Of a DNA stretch of 64,000 nucleotides, positions 8,365-16,367 are shown piece by piece. This stretch comes from Rhizobium esperanzae. GTDB taxonomy: Bacteria; Pseudomonadota; Alphaproteobacteria; Rhizobiales; Rhizobiaceae. The notes under the pieces are model-generated. The model saw nothing but the letters and a program-made list of their open reading frames with translations. It made no database searches and was not told the origin of the DNA. Location: positions 62,001-126,000 of the forward strand of contig NZ_MXPU01000008.1 of NCBI RefSeq assembly GCF_002204185.1. The letters run 5' to 3'. Numbering within the stretch: the first letter of the stretch is position 1; the number at the start of each line of letters is the position of its first letter. The position numbers and the translations under genes are program-made.

Positions 8365-9714
8365 TCAAGCGCCGACAGCCCTTCCCTGCTCGACCTGATC
8401 GGCGCCGGCCGCATACCGGCTTTCCCGGAAGGGCAGGCCCAGATGATCGCGCAGCGTCTTGCCCTTTAGGACCGGATCGAAATAGCCGCGCGCGGTCAGG
8501 ATCGGCAGGACGTGCTCGGCGAAATCCGCAAAGCCTTCAGCGATGACGGGAAAGCCGAGAATGAAGCCGTCGGCGGCGCCGTGATCCACCCAGCGGATGA
8601 TCTCATCGGCAATATGCTCGGCCGTGCCGATGAAGGCGGTGCGCGGCGTCGCGGAATCGAGCGCGACCTGGCGGAGCGTCAGCCCCTTCTCGCGCGCCGT
8701 CCTCTTGATGCGGTCGGTGGTGGCGCGAAAATTGTTCCTGCCTATATCACCAAGCTCGGGGAACGGCTCATCGAGCGGGTAGACGCTGAAATCATGATGA
8801 TCGAAGAAGCGGCCGAGATAGAGGAGCGCCTCCTCGATCGTGACGAGATTGCGGATCGCCTGGTACTTGGCTTCCGCTTCCTCGGCCGTTTTGCCGATGA
8901 TCGGACCGATGCCCGGATAGACGCCGACTTCCGCCGCAGGCCGTCCATGCGCGATGACGCTATCCTTCAGCTGACGATAGAAGCCTCGAGCCTCTTCGAA
9001 CGGCCCGCCATTGGTGAAGACGGCGTCGGCATGTTTGCCGGCAAGCCTGATGCCGGAATCCGAAGCGCCCGCCTGGAAGACCACCGGCTGGCCCTGTTTC
9101 GATCTGCCGATATTGAGCGGCCCCTCGATGCGGAAGAATCGGCCCTTATGGTTGAGGCGATGCATCTTCGCCTTGTCGACAAAAACGCCGGTCTCGCGAT
9201 TGCGCACGAAAGCGTCGTCGTCCCAGGAATCCCAGAGACCCTTGATCGCATCGATATAATCCTCGGCGATCTCGTAGCGCAGCTCGTGCTCGGGATGTTC
9301 ACGGCTGTAATTTCGCCCAGAACCCTCGAGTGGCGAAGTCACCGCATTCCACCCTGCCCTACCGCCGCTGATAAGATCGATCGAAGCGAACTGGCGGGCT
9401 ATGGTGAAGGGGTCGCTGTAGGAGGTGGAGACCGTGCCGACGAGGCCGATCCTCGAGGTCGAAGCCGCCAGCGCCGAGAGAATGGCGATCGGCTCGAACC
9501 GGTTGAGGAAATGCGGGATCGACTGCTCGTTGATATAAAGCCCGTCGGCGACAAAGGCGAAAGCGATGCCCGCTGCCTCCGCCTTGCGCGCCGTCGTCAC
9601 GAAGAACTCGAAATTGACGCTGGCATCGGCCGGTCCGCTTGGATGTTTCCAGGCATTCATGTGACCGCCGGGGCCTTGCAACATAATGCCGAACGTGACG
9701 CGTTTCTGAGCCAT
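8365..9714 (-). CDS. NtaA/SnaA/DszA-type flavin-dependent monooxygenase
   Basis: A 449-residue luciferase-superfamily monooxygenase of the nitrilotriacetate/desulfurisation branch. Typical parts are MLQGPGGHMNAWKHP at the N-terminus, FAFVADGLYINEQSIPHFLN, EPIAILSALAASTSRIGLVG, GGRAGWNAVTS and VVFQAGASDSGIRLAGKHAD. Length and motifs agree with DszA, CmoJ and YxeK, which need FMNH2 from a separate reductase. An AAGGAGG site precedes the ATG at 9714. In Bacillus the equivalent enzymes cleave the C-S bond of N-acetyl-S-alkylcysteine or N-acetyl-S-(2-succino)cysteine. It is the second gene of the cluster and 23 bases downstream of the first. Confidence 0.9.
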   Translation of the reverse strand: MAQKRVTFGIMLQGPGGHMNAWKHPSGPADASVNFEFFVTTARKAEAAGIAFAFVADGLYINEQSIPHFLNRFEPIAILSALAASTSRIGLVGTVSTSYSDPFTIARQFASIDLISGGRAGWNAVTSPLEGSGRNYSREHPEHELRYEIAEDYIDAIKGLWDSWDDDAFVRNRETGVFVDKAKMHRLNHKGRFFRIEGPLNIGRSKQGQPVVFQAGASDSGIRLAGKHADAVFTNGGPFEEARGFYRQLKDSVIAHGRPAAEVGVYPGIGPIIGKTAEEAEAKYQAIRNLVTIEEALLYLGRFFDHHDFSVYPLDEPFPELGDIGRNNFRATTDRIKRTAREKGLTLRQVALDSATPRTAFIGTAEHIADEIIRWVDHGAADGFILGFPVIAEGFADFAEHVLPILTARGYFDPVLKGKTLRDHLGLPFRESRYAAGADQVEQGRAVGA

Positions 9715-9737
9715 GGGATCGATCCTCCTTGGAAAGG

Positions 9738-10730
9738 TCAGGCAACGAGGGAAAGCCGCTCGGCAGCGAGCAGCTCGATAGAGGCGAGGCGCTCGGCGGC
9801 CGAAAGCGCCGGCGTGTCGAGCACGAATTCCTTGACGCCGTGGCGGCGGTGAAGTTCGTCCAGTTCCGTGCGGATCTGCTTTGCCGTGCCGTGCAGCACG
9901 CTCGGCACCCTCTCCTCAATGCGGTATTCGGTGACGCCGGCCTGCCGCGCAAATTCGGCCGCCTGCTCCTCGCTGCCGACGTTGACGGTCTGGCCGTTCG
10001 GCAGGAACAGCTTGACGATGCGCAGCTCGCCGATCCGCTCGCGGGCATAATCCTCGCTTTCGGCCGCAAAGACAGCGAGCGCCAGGATCGGCCGCTTGCC
10101 GCCCGATGCCCGCTCATAGGCCTCGAAGGTTCTGCGCAGATTTTCCGGATCGCCGTTCAGATGGCCGGCGAAGACGAGATCCCATCCCTTCTCGGCGGCG
10201 AGTTCGGCGCTCTCGACGCTGGCGCCGAGCAGGAAGCGCTCCGGAGCCATCGGCGGGAACGGAGTCGCCTGCGCACCGTCGTAACTGGGATCGGCCGCGA
10301 GATAGGTGTTGAGGTCGGAAAGCTGGCTCGCAAAATCCGGCTTCCTGGACGGATCGACGGCATTCTGCAAGGCGCGCGTCGACAGCGGAAAGCCGCCCGG
10401 TGCCTTGCCGACGCCGAGATCGACGCGCCCAGGCGCAAGCGATGCCAGGAGATTGAACGTCTCGGCAACCTTGTAGGCGCTGTAGTGCTGCAGCATCACT
10501 CCGCCGGAGCCGACCCGGATCCTCGATGTCCTGGCGAGAAGATAGGCTATCAGCGCCTCCGGCGCCGAACTCGCCAGATTGGACATGTTGTGATGCTCGG
10601 CAACCCAGAAACGGTGATAACCGAGTTCCTCGGCCCGGGCGGCAATCTTTACCGTCGCCCGCAACGCGTCGGCGGCGGATAGGCCTTGTTCGATCGGGCT
10701 TTTGTCGAGAAGGCTGAGGAGGTAGGTCAT
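9738..10730 (-). CDS. LLM-class monooxygenase, MsnO8-like
   Basis: A 330-residue luciferase-like protein of the single-subunit group called luciferase family oxidoreductase group 1. It shows SLLDKSPI at the N-terminus, LGYHRFWVAEHHNM with the characteristic E-H-H, RVGSGGVMLQHYSAYKVAE and APGRVDLGVGKAPG, all hallmarks of the group, which includes YtmO of Bacillus. The ATG at 10730 is used because the open frame upstream has no similarity. It is the first gene of the minus-strand cluster, with the shared promoter motif 36 bases upstream. It probably performs a second oxygenation step or accepts a different sulfur substrate from the NtaA-like enzyme. Confidence 0.87.
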   Translation of the reverse strand: MTYLLSLLDKSPIEQGLSAADALRATVKIAARAEELGYHRFWVAEHHNMSNLASSAPEALIAYLLARTSRIRVGSGGVMLQHYSAYKVAETFNLLASLAPGRVDLGVGKAPGGFPLSTRALQNAVDPSRKPDFASQLSDLNTYLAADPSYDGAQATPFPPMAPERFLLGASVESAELAAEKGWDLVFAGHLNGDPENLRRTFEAYERASGGKRPILALAVFAAESEDYARERIGELRIVKLFLPNGQTVNVGSEEQAAEFARQAGVTEYRIEERVPSVLHGTAKQIRTELDELHRRHGVKEFVLDTPALSAAERLASIELLAAERLSLVA

Positions 10731-10765
10731 GCGCCAAGATCCGCTCAGTGGTTGCAATCTGTACT

Positions 10766-10774
10766 CTATAAAAT
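10766..10774 (-). promoter_or_regulatory. Shared promoter motif upstream of the first monooxygenase gene
   Basis: On the minus strand ATTTTATAG lies here, followed after 10 bases by GCAACCAC (10748-10755) and 36 bases later by the start codon at 10730. The same two blocks occur in front of the FMN reductase gene at 914. This is the natural control point for the 10-kb cluster. No regulator gene for the cluster is present in the window. Confidence 0.5.
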
Positions 10775-10947
10775 CAGTAGACAAACATCATTATAAGAAA
10801 TGACATTCTCTTTCGCGGACATTGAGAGGAAAAAAGCAGCCGTAGCGGAGACGAAACTTCAGGTGCTGGGAATGCGGGCCGCCATGCGCGTGGATCTTTC
10901 AATCGACTATTTAATGATCTATATTCTGGTCAAAATGGAGTAGTCGT

Positions 10948-11229
10948 ATGAAGCTGTCAGAACAGGTAAAGCCGATCAGCTATCTCAAGGCGCATGCGCC
11001 CGAGATCATCCGGACGCTAAAGGACAATCCGCAGCCCATCGTCATTACCCTTCACGGCGAAGCCAAAGCGATCCTTCAGGATGTCGGCCAATACGAAGAA
11101 ACGCAGGAGACGCTGGCGCTGCTGAAGGTGCTGGCGCTCACCAATCGAGAGGTCGAGGAAGGCAAACTGCGCCCTGCATCGGAAGCCTTCGCGCGCATCC
11201 GCAAACGTCTGGCCGACAACCAGTCCTGA
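10948..11229 (+). CDS. Phd/YefM family antitoxin
   Basis: A 93-residue protein whose first half (EQVKPISYLKAHAPEIIRTL, then PIVITLHGEAKAIL) has the fold and motifs of Phd/YefM antitoxins, which bind operator DNA with the N-terminus and cover the toxin with the C-terminus. A GGAG site precedes ATG 10948. It overlaps the toxin gene by one base (TGATG), the usual arrangement. The pair lies directly beside the repABC replicator and may act in plasmid maintenance. It is probably autoregulated from the 217-base gap upstream. Confidence 0.88.
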   Translation: MKLSEQVKPISYLKAHAPEIIRTLKDNPQPIVITLHGEAKAILQDVGQYEETQETLALLKVLALTNREVEEGKLRPASEAFARIRKRLADNQS

Positions 11230-11552
11230 TGCGCTACCGTGTTCTTCTCGCCGAGGAGGCGGAACGCGACGTCGAAGATCTCTATCGTTTCATTGCCGCC
11301 CGCGACGGCGCCGAGACGGCGGAGCGCATCCTGACGGAAATCGAAAGCGCCTGCGCCGATCTCGGAGAATTCCCTACACGCGGAAATATTCCGAAGGAAC
11401 TGGCCAGCATTGGTATCTCCGAATACCGCGAACTGCATCACAAGCCTTGGCGCATGATCTACCGTATCATTGGCACCGACGTCGTCGTCTACTGCGTGGC
11501 GGACGGACGTCGCGACATGCAGTCGTTTCTGGAACGACGGCTGATCCGCTAA
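11229..11552 (+). CDS. RelE/ParE superfamily toxin
   Basis: A 107-residue protein of the RelE/ParE fold. Recognisable parts are VLLAEEAERDVEDLYRFIAA at the N-terminus, FPTRGNIPKEL in the middle and RELHHKPWRMIYRIIG followed by VVYCVADGRRDMQSFLERR at the C-terminus, which is the conserved strand-helix end of the family. It starts on the last base of the antitoxin gene. The family acts either on ribosome-bound mRNA or on DNA gyrase; the sequence does not settle which. It converges with repC, 76 bases away. Confidence 0.87.
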   Translation: MRYRVLLAEEAERDVEDLYRFIAARDGAETAERILTEIESACADLGEFPTRGNIPKELASIGISEYRELHHKPWRMIYRIIGTDVVVYCVADGRRDMQSFLERRLIR

Positions 11553-11590
11553 CATTCGGTATACCCCTCTCCTTCGACATCCCCCGGCGA

Positions 11591-11608
11591 TCATCCGAGC
11601 ATGGATGA
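11591..11608. terminator. Weak hairpin between the toxin gene and repC
   Basis: TCATCC and GGATGA form a six-base-pair stem with a six-base loop in the gap where the toxin gene and repC converge. No T tract follows on either strand, so it is at best a weak or factor-assisted terminator. Confidence 0.25.
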
Positions 11609-11628
11609 CCCGGACGAGCGCCGAAAAC

Positions 11629-12933
11629 CTATCCCGCCTTTCGGCCTGCCGGCGCATTTGCCCGCAGGAGCGCCATCAGCATCGGGCCGATCGCGAATTC
11701 TCCCTTTTCACTTCTCCGCGTCAGGTCGCGAAGATAACCGCCGGCTGAATTGATGTGGCCGCCGCGTTCCAGGATGCATGCCATCACGGTCGCGGCGTTC
11801 TCAGCGCCCATGACATTTGCCGCCTCCTCATAGGCCGACGGACTGACGCCCAGCATCGATCGAACCGTGACGGCGGCGCTCATCAGCTCGCGCCAGTTGC
11901 CGATCACGCCATTCGGCCCATAGGCCAGGATTTCCGGGCAGGCCTGCAGGACCAGGCCAAGCGGGAAGGATTTCAGTCCGCCGGCATCATGGCGACCGCC
12001 CGGCCCCCCACCTTGCCGTTCCTCCGGCCTAATCATCTTGGCATCCTCGTGCTTCTTCCCTTCCATCGTCACGGCCCCTCCCCCATTGTCTTGCTCGGCC
12101 GCTGCGCCCTGCTTCGTTTCGAAGCACGGTTCAAGTTCAGAAGTGGATTCGGGGTTTGAATTCTGTATGTGACGCTCGATATAATGGGCATTGCCGCGCT
12201 GTTTTGCTGATTTAATCTGAATTTCCAGCCGGTTGAGTATCTCCGCGCGAAGTGCTGTCAATTCATCCAGCAGCTGTTCGACCTGGGCTGTCGTCGGCGA
12301 CCGCGGCAGGCTTTCGACCAAGCCCCGAAATTCCTGGTGCAGCCCCTGCCAATCCCCTGGCACGTCCTCCTCGACAGCCGCTTCGATCAGTTTCGCGACG
12401 TCACGCCGGCAAAGGGTGATGCGTTCGCGCAAGCGCTGGACGTGCAGCCGCTCAGCCATCACCTCGGCTGCGAGCTGCTCGATCTCCTCAGCCCGGGCAA
12501 GCAGTGGCGCCAGCGAGAAGCCGAAGGCCTCGTTGACCTCCCCTGCCCTGTCCCTGCGGACATAGCGCTTGCCGTTTGGACTGTCCTTGCGCAACAGAAG
12601 CCCCGCCTCGACAAGTGCGGCAAGATGGCGCCGCACCGTCTGTTCGGCCATGCCATGCGTTCGGAGCGACAGCTGGACATTCGACGGAAAGACGATCAAG
12701 CCGTTTTCCTGGGCCAGTTCGTTCTTCGGATAGAAGCTCAACAACGCATTGAGCACCGCAAGCGCCCGATCGGTGATGCCGAGCAGCGGCTTTGCTTCGC
12801 ACAGCGCACGAAACAGTTTCCATTTGTCGACCGACTGATCAGGCTTGATCTCACCTGCCATAACCTGGTTTGCGAGCATTCCAAGCGTCATCGACCGCCG
12901 CCCAAAGGGCGTCGATATACTTCCGGTTTCCAT
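11629..12933 (-). CDS. repC: Plasmid replication initiator RepC
   Basis: A 434-residue RepC, the initiator of repABC plasmids, which binds the origin lying inside its own gene. The N-terminus METGSISTPFGRRSMTLGML is the standard RepC start; residues about 50-160 hold the winged-helix DNA-binding region (SNVQLSLRTHGMAEQTVRRH, then LAALVEAGLLLRKDSPNGKR), and the C-terminal third (LKSFPLGLVLQACPEILAYG) is also typical. ATG 12933 has GAGG at a proper distance; a GTG at 12942 is less likely. It is the last gene of the repABC operon, separated from repB by a 199-base spacer that encodes the counter-transcribed RNA. Confidence 0.95.
   Translation of the reverse strand: METGSISTPFGRRSMTLGMLANQVMAGEIKPDQSVDKWKLFRALCEAKPLLGITDRALAVLNALLSFYPKNELAQENGLIVFPSNVQLSLRTHGMAEQTVRRHLAALVEAGLLLRKDSPNGKRYVRRDRAGEVNEAFGFSLAPLLARAEEIEQLAAEVMAERLHVQRLRERITLCRRDVAKLIEAAVEEDVPGDWQGLHQEFRGLVESLPRSPTTAQVEQLLDELTALRAEILNRLEIQIKSAKQRGNAHYIERHIQNSNPESTSELEPCFETKQGAAAEQDNGGGAVTMEGKKHEDAKMIRPEERQGGGPGGRHDAGGLKSFPLGLVLQACPEILAYGPNGVIGNWRELMSAAVTVRSMLGVSPSAYEEAANVMGAENAATVMACILERGGHINSAGGYLRDLTRRSEKGEFAIGPMLMALLRANAPAGRKAG
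12130..12250. other. Probable origin of replication inside repC
   Basis: In studied repABC plasmids the origin lies in a less GC-rich stretch in the middle of repC. The corresponding part here is visibly richer in A and T than the rest of the gene (for example GATATAATGG and TTGCTGATTTAATCTGAATT on the plus strand). The limits are only approximate and there are no obvious iterons. Confidence 0.35.
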
Positions 12934-12990
12934 CTCTTCCACCTCGACGAGGCAAAAGAAATCCGCTCACCTAAACGGCGTCAAAAACTC

Positions 12991-13019
12991 TTGACAGCGA
13001 TTCTCGGAAGTGCGATTCT
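12991..13019 (+). promoter_or_regulatory. Promoter of the counter-transcribed RNA
   Basis: TTGACA (12991-12996), a 17-base spacer, then GATTCT (13014-13019) on the strand opposite to repABC. The spacer is part of a 15-base tandem duplication (12997-13011 and 13012-13026, one mismatch), so the -10-like GATTCT occurs twice. Position and orientation match the ctRNA promoters of other repABC plasmids. Confidence 0.6.
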
Positions 13020-13025
13020 CGGAGG

Positions 13026-13077
13026 TGTTCAAGACTACGAGGAAAGCTTCCGTGACGGTGACGTTCGGGGGCTTTTT
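13026..13077 (+). ncRNA. repABC counter-transcribed RNA (incompatibility RNA)
   Basis: A short RNA encoded antisense to the repB-repC leader. The predicted transcript begins about 13026, after the promoter at 12991-13019, and ends in an intrinsic terminator: stem AAAGCTTCCG (13043-13052) with CGGGGGCTTT (13066-13075), including two G-T pairs, a 13-base loop, then a T-rich tract TTTTTTCTTTT. Size, place and terminator agree with the ctRNA of Rhizobium plasmids, which pairs with the repC leader and promotes premature termination, lowering RepC and setting copy number and incompatibility. Exact ends are inferred. Confidence 0.7.
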
Positions 13078-13103
13078 TCTTTTGCGCGTTATCTCCTGTC
13101 CAA

Positions 13104-13119
13104 ATTGTCAGCTGACAAC
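13104..13119. promoter_or_regulatory. parS-like centromere site between repB and repC
   Basis: The sequence ATTGTCAGCTGACAAC contains a perfect 14-base palindrome and fits the repABC parS consensus GTTNNNNGCNNNNAAC in all but its first base. An identical 16-base copy lies upstream of repA at 15479-15494. RepB is expected to bind it for partition. Confidence 0.75.
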
Positions 13120-13132
13120 TAGTCTAACTGCC

Positions 13133-14122
13133 TCATTTTCCCTCATTTTCCTCTTCGAATTCGGCGGCGAGGCCCGCCAACCGCCGAGCCAGGAATTCCG
13201 AAAATGCCGCCGATTTGACGGTGATGCGAAAGCTCTTGCCCGAGCGGCTCACCGAAGCAAGCGTCCCGCCGCTTTGCGTCCGCAGCGTCTGCTCGATCCG
13301 CTGCGGCGCGCTCTTCTCCTCCAGTGCCTTCCAGATGACATCGAAGCGGCTATTGCTCTCCAGCGTCTGGAAAGCGGCGCCTGCGATTGCGGCCTGCACC
13401 TTCTTCCGCCCGCCTGTCTCTCTGAATTTCTCGGCAAAGGCCAACCAGCGGGGACGCCCCACCTTCGGCGCCGGTCCGATGGCAAGAATGATCTCGGGAT
13501 CGATCGTCTGCGCCACCTGCAGCAGCCGTGACGTTTCCGGTTTATCCGTCGCCAGCGCCTGAGCAATCATGTCGCGACTGAAGCCATGTTCATCCATGCG
13601 TCGCGCAAACAGCGCCCGTTCGATGAAGCTCAAGTCGACACGCGGGCCGTTCTCCTGACCCTGCGCGAGAATCAGCTCTTCATCCGTGAGCTTGCGCACG
13701 ACGGCCTTGACGGGAACACCGATTTCCGCGGCCGCACGCAACCGCCGGTGGCCATAGGCGGCCTGGTAATGCCCAGCCTTTACCGGGTCCGGACGCACAA
13801 GGATTGGAACCTGCTGTCCGCTTTCCTGGATCGACTGCTTCAATCGCTCGAACTCAGGATCCCTGTCGACCGGGATGCGGTCGCGGATAAAAGACATTTC
13901 GACGACAGCCGCATCGATCTCCAGCACTTTGTCGCCAGAGGCGAGGGACTCACGCAGGGACTTGGCGGCGGCTGCTTCCTCTCCCAACCGTCCCAGCGAC
14001 AGGTTCATCGCCTTGACCGCACCCGACGGTCGATGCGGCGGCGGCGCGCTTGGCGTCTCCGGCCGTGCCGGTTCGACAGCGCCAACCATGCTCTTCAGGA
14101 TATCGCGACCTTTTGGGCTCAT
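13133..14122 (-). CDS. repB: Plasmid partitioning protein RepB (ParB family)
   Basis: A 329-residue ParB-type centromere-binding protein. It begins MSPKGRDILKSMV, has the ParB nuclease-like domain with IRDRIPVDRDPEFERLKQSI and QAAYGHRRLRAAAEIG (the G-H-R-R box), and a helix-turn-helix region with GFSRDMIAQALATDKPETSR. ATG 14122 shares ATGA with the repA stop codon and has GGAG six bases upstream; an in-frame ATG at 14134 is less likely. RepB binds the parS sites at 13104 and 15479 and works with RepA in segregation and in autorepression of the operon. Confidence 0.95.
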   Translation of the reverse strand: MSPKGRDILKSMVGAVEPARPETPSAPPPHRPSGAVKAMNLSLGRLGEEAAAAKSLRESLASGDKVLEIDAAVVEMSFIRDRIPVDRDPEFERLKQSIQESGQQVPILVRPDPVKAGHYQAAYGHRRLRAAAEIGVPVKAVVRKLTDEELILAQGQENGPRVDLSFIERALFARRMDEHGFSRDMIAQALATDKPETSRLLQVAQTIDPEIILAIGPAPKVGRPRWLAFAEKFRETGGRKKVQAAIAGAAFQTLESNSRFDVIWKALEEKSAPQRIEQTLRTQSGGTLASVSRSGKSFRITVKSAAFSEFLARRLAGLAAEFEEENEGK

Positions 14123-15336
14123 GTCCTGCTCCATGCACTGCGGATGAGTTGCTCGACCTCGGCATTGACATTGTCGACGGATTCGACGCCGCGGTCATAG
14201 GTCTGGCGATGCATCGTCTCGCGGCCCGCCTCGTAGATCGTCTGCTTGGACAGGCCAGCGTCCGAAACCGCCGTTGACTTCACCATCATCGAGGTCAGCA
14301 CACGCTCGCCGAACAGGCTGCGCAGGAAGGCGACGATCTGCGCCTGCGGACCGTCATTGGACTCATAACGGGTGATCAGATAGCGCATCCAGTCATATTC
14401 GAGATTGCCGCCTGCCTGCTTGACGACGGCCAGAAGGTCGGAGGTCATCGTCAGGAACTGGTTCATCGACGCCACGTCGAGCATCTGTGGATGGACGGTG
14501 ATCAGCACGGCAGTCGCAGCGCAGAGAGCAGACAGCGTCAGAAAGCCGAGGGTAGGGGGGCAATCGATGATGACGACGTCGTAGCTCTGTTCCAGCGAAT
14601 GCAGCGCATTGCCGACCCGCATGAAGAACATGTCTTTGTCGTCGCGATTGCTGTCGGCCAGCGCCTTCGGGGTATCGTGCTCGAACTCATGCAGTTCGAG
14701 ATTGCCCGGAATGAGATCGAGACCGGGGAAATAGGTCTGGCGGACGATGTCGGCAACGTCGCGGCGCGTCTCGTCATATTTGATGGCGCCGTAGAGCGTC
14801 TCGTTTTCACCGACATCGAACTCCGGCTGATATCCGAGCATCGCCGACATCGACGCCTGCGGGTCGAGGTCGACGGCGAGCACACGATAGCCGCGCAGCG
14901 CCAGGAACTGCGCCAGATGGATCGACGTTGTCGTCTTGCCGGATCCGCCCTTGAAATTGGTGACGGCGATCACCTGCAGATGGTCGCCCAGCCGGCGCGT
15001 CGGCAGATAGGAGGGTTTGGTGCGCCCCAGATGCTGGCGCATCGCATGGATTTCTTCGAGCGAGAAGACACGGCGGCCGGCCGCCGTCTTTTCGGGATTG
15101 ATGCTTTCCACCTGGGCGGTGAGGTGGCGAACATAGCTGTCGGTGACGCCGAGCAGCTTGGCGGCCTCGGTGCTGCTGAACCGCCGCAGCGATTTGCGGG
15201 CATCGGGCGAAAATAACCGCTCGAACAGCACCTGGAGTTGACTGCTGAGCATCGTCGAGTCCTGCGCAATCGTCTCGTCGATCGAGACTTGACTCGCTCT
15301 TCTGGCTTTCTCAACAATCGCGGCCTTGGTCGGCAT
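14119..15336 (-). CDS. repA: Plasmid partitioning ATPase RepA (ParA family)
   Basis: A 405-residue ParA-like ATPase. The N-terminal 110 residues hold the DNA-binding region (RRFSSTEAAKLLGVTDSYVR); the ATPase has the deviant Walker A NFKGGSGKTTTS, the A' box LAVDLDPQASMSAM and Walker B YDVVIIDCPPTLGFLT. RepA segregates plasmid copies with RepB and represses the repABC promoter. ATG 15336 has AGGA upstream. It is the first gene of the operon and is coupled to repB by an ATGA overlap. On the minus strand the upstream region contains TTGACG and TATATT boxes that may form its promoter. Confidence 0.96.
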   Translation of the reverse strand: MPTKAAIVEKARRASQVSIDETIAQDSTMLSSQLQVLFERLFSPDARKSLRRFSSTEAAKLLGVTDSYVRHLTAQVESINPEKTAAGRRVFSLEEIHAMRQHLGRTKPSYLPTRRLGDHLQVIAVTNFKGGSGKTTTSIHLAQFLALRGYRVLAVDLDPQASMSAMLGYQPEFDVGENETLYGAIKYDETRRDVADIVRQTYFPGLDLIPGNLELHEFEHDTPKALADSNRDDKDMFFMRVGNALHSLEQSYDVVIIDCPPTLGFLTLSALCAATAVLITVHPQMLDVASMNQFLTMTSDLLAVVKQAGGNLEYDWMRYLITRYESNDGPQAQIVAFLRSLFGERVLTSMMVKSTAVSDAGLSKQTIYEAGRETMHRQTYDRGVESVDNVNAEVEQLIRSAWSRT

Positions 15337-15478
15337 TCACGCAAATCCTGATAAATCGGGCAATTTTGCGCAAATGATCGTGAGTCTGGCGATTCCGTCA
15401 AGCGATTTCTTGGTTAGCCAATATATAACAAACTGAATTCGTCAAAAAAATAGCGTGGAATTCCGGAATCTTAGCGCA

Positions 15479-15494
15479 ATTGTCAGCTGACAAC
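15479..15494. promoter_or_regulatory. parS-like centromere site upstream of repA
   Basis: A second, identical copy of ATTGTCAGCTGACAAC, 142 bases upstream of the repA start. Next to it (15458-15470) lie the overlapping palindromes GGAATTCC and ATTCCGGAAT, which may belong to the repA operator region. Confidence 0.72.
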
Positions 15495-15499
15495 GGCGC

Positions 15500-16324
15500 C
15501 GACCCCACATCGCCGGCGGCGGCCCGACGGATCGCCGCAGATTCTCGATTGAACGTGAAAGCCACCGCCGACTCATCGCAGGGTAACTGCGCTTGGCACA
15601 GATCGACCAAGCAAATGCCGCTTCTTATTTATAGGCAGAGGAACGGCAGAGGCTTTCCGCCTCCAAGCCGCGGACGGGCTCGACGCCGGAAGCCTTGACA
15701 TTTCCATCTTGGGATTCGGAATCGCGGCGTGACGGGGCAAGGCCGAGCATTTGTTCGAGACGGCCAGCGTTGAGCGGAGCGCTTATTCCCTTGAAGTTCA
15801 TCTTCCATCTTTCGTCTGCATGTGAGCTTGCGTGAAGGAGAGATAAGCGCAATTTGAACCGGCGGAGAACCGCCCGGCGACTTTATCACCATCTTTTCCA
15901 TGTGCGGCGAAAAAGGAGAGGGGCTCAATCAAGCATCGGTCCCGAGATGGCGCTTGCGACAGCGACAATGCGACGGCATACACGCGAATACGACGGCCGT
16001 GTTCTGTTCGCACCATGCGTATTGCAGGGTCGCGAACAGCGGCCGCAGCTGAGCTGCGCGCAGACGGGAACAGTCGCATGTGACTATCGACTGTACGGAT
16101 TGCAGACGCTCGCGCTATGCGAATCATGTCTCGAGAGGTATGATCGAAATCGTTAAACGGTCCTATGCCGAGCTGCTCCTCCAGAAATTATCTCCTGCCT
16201 AACGGAACCTACGGGGGAATTTGCTTCCGTCTACGGAATTCCTCGTTGTTTACCTGTTGTTTACCATAAGGCGGACACAGCGCCGGCCGACTCCATTTTG
16301 CGGTCCACGCGCAGGAGGGGCGAC
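15500..16324. other. Stretch without a convincing gene
   Basis: Between the parS site upstream of repA and the ROK gene end there are open frames of 70 to 109 codons on both strands, but none has a good ribosome site together with recognisable or protein-like sequence. An imperfectly spaced inverted repeat TGTTCGC (near 16006) and GCGAACA (near 16030) is visible. It may be decayed sequence or a replicator-flanking spacer. Confidence 0.4.
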
Positions 16325-16367
16325 ATGATCATTGCGTTGCCGGCCGCTTTCCCGCTCTTGGTCGGGG

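Noticed and set aside
15798..16127. Minus-strand frame of 109 codons in the gap upstream of repA
   Set aside because: No ribosome site, composition unlike the neighbouring proteins and no recognisable motif.
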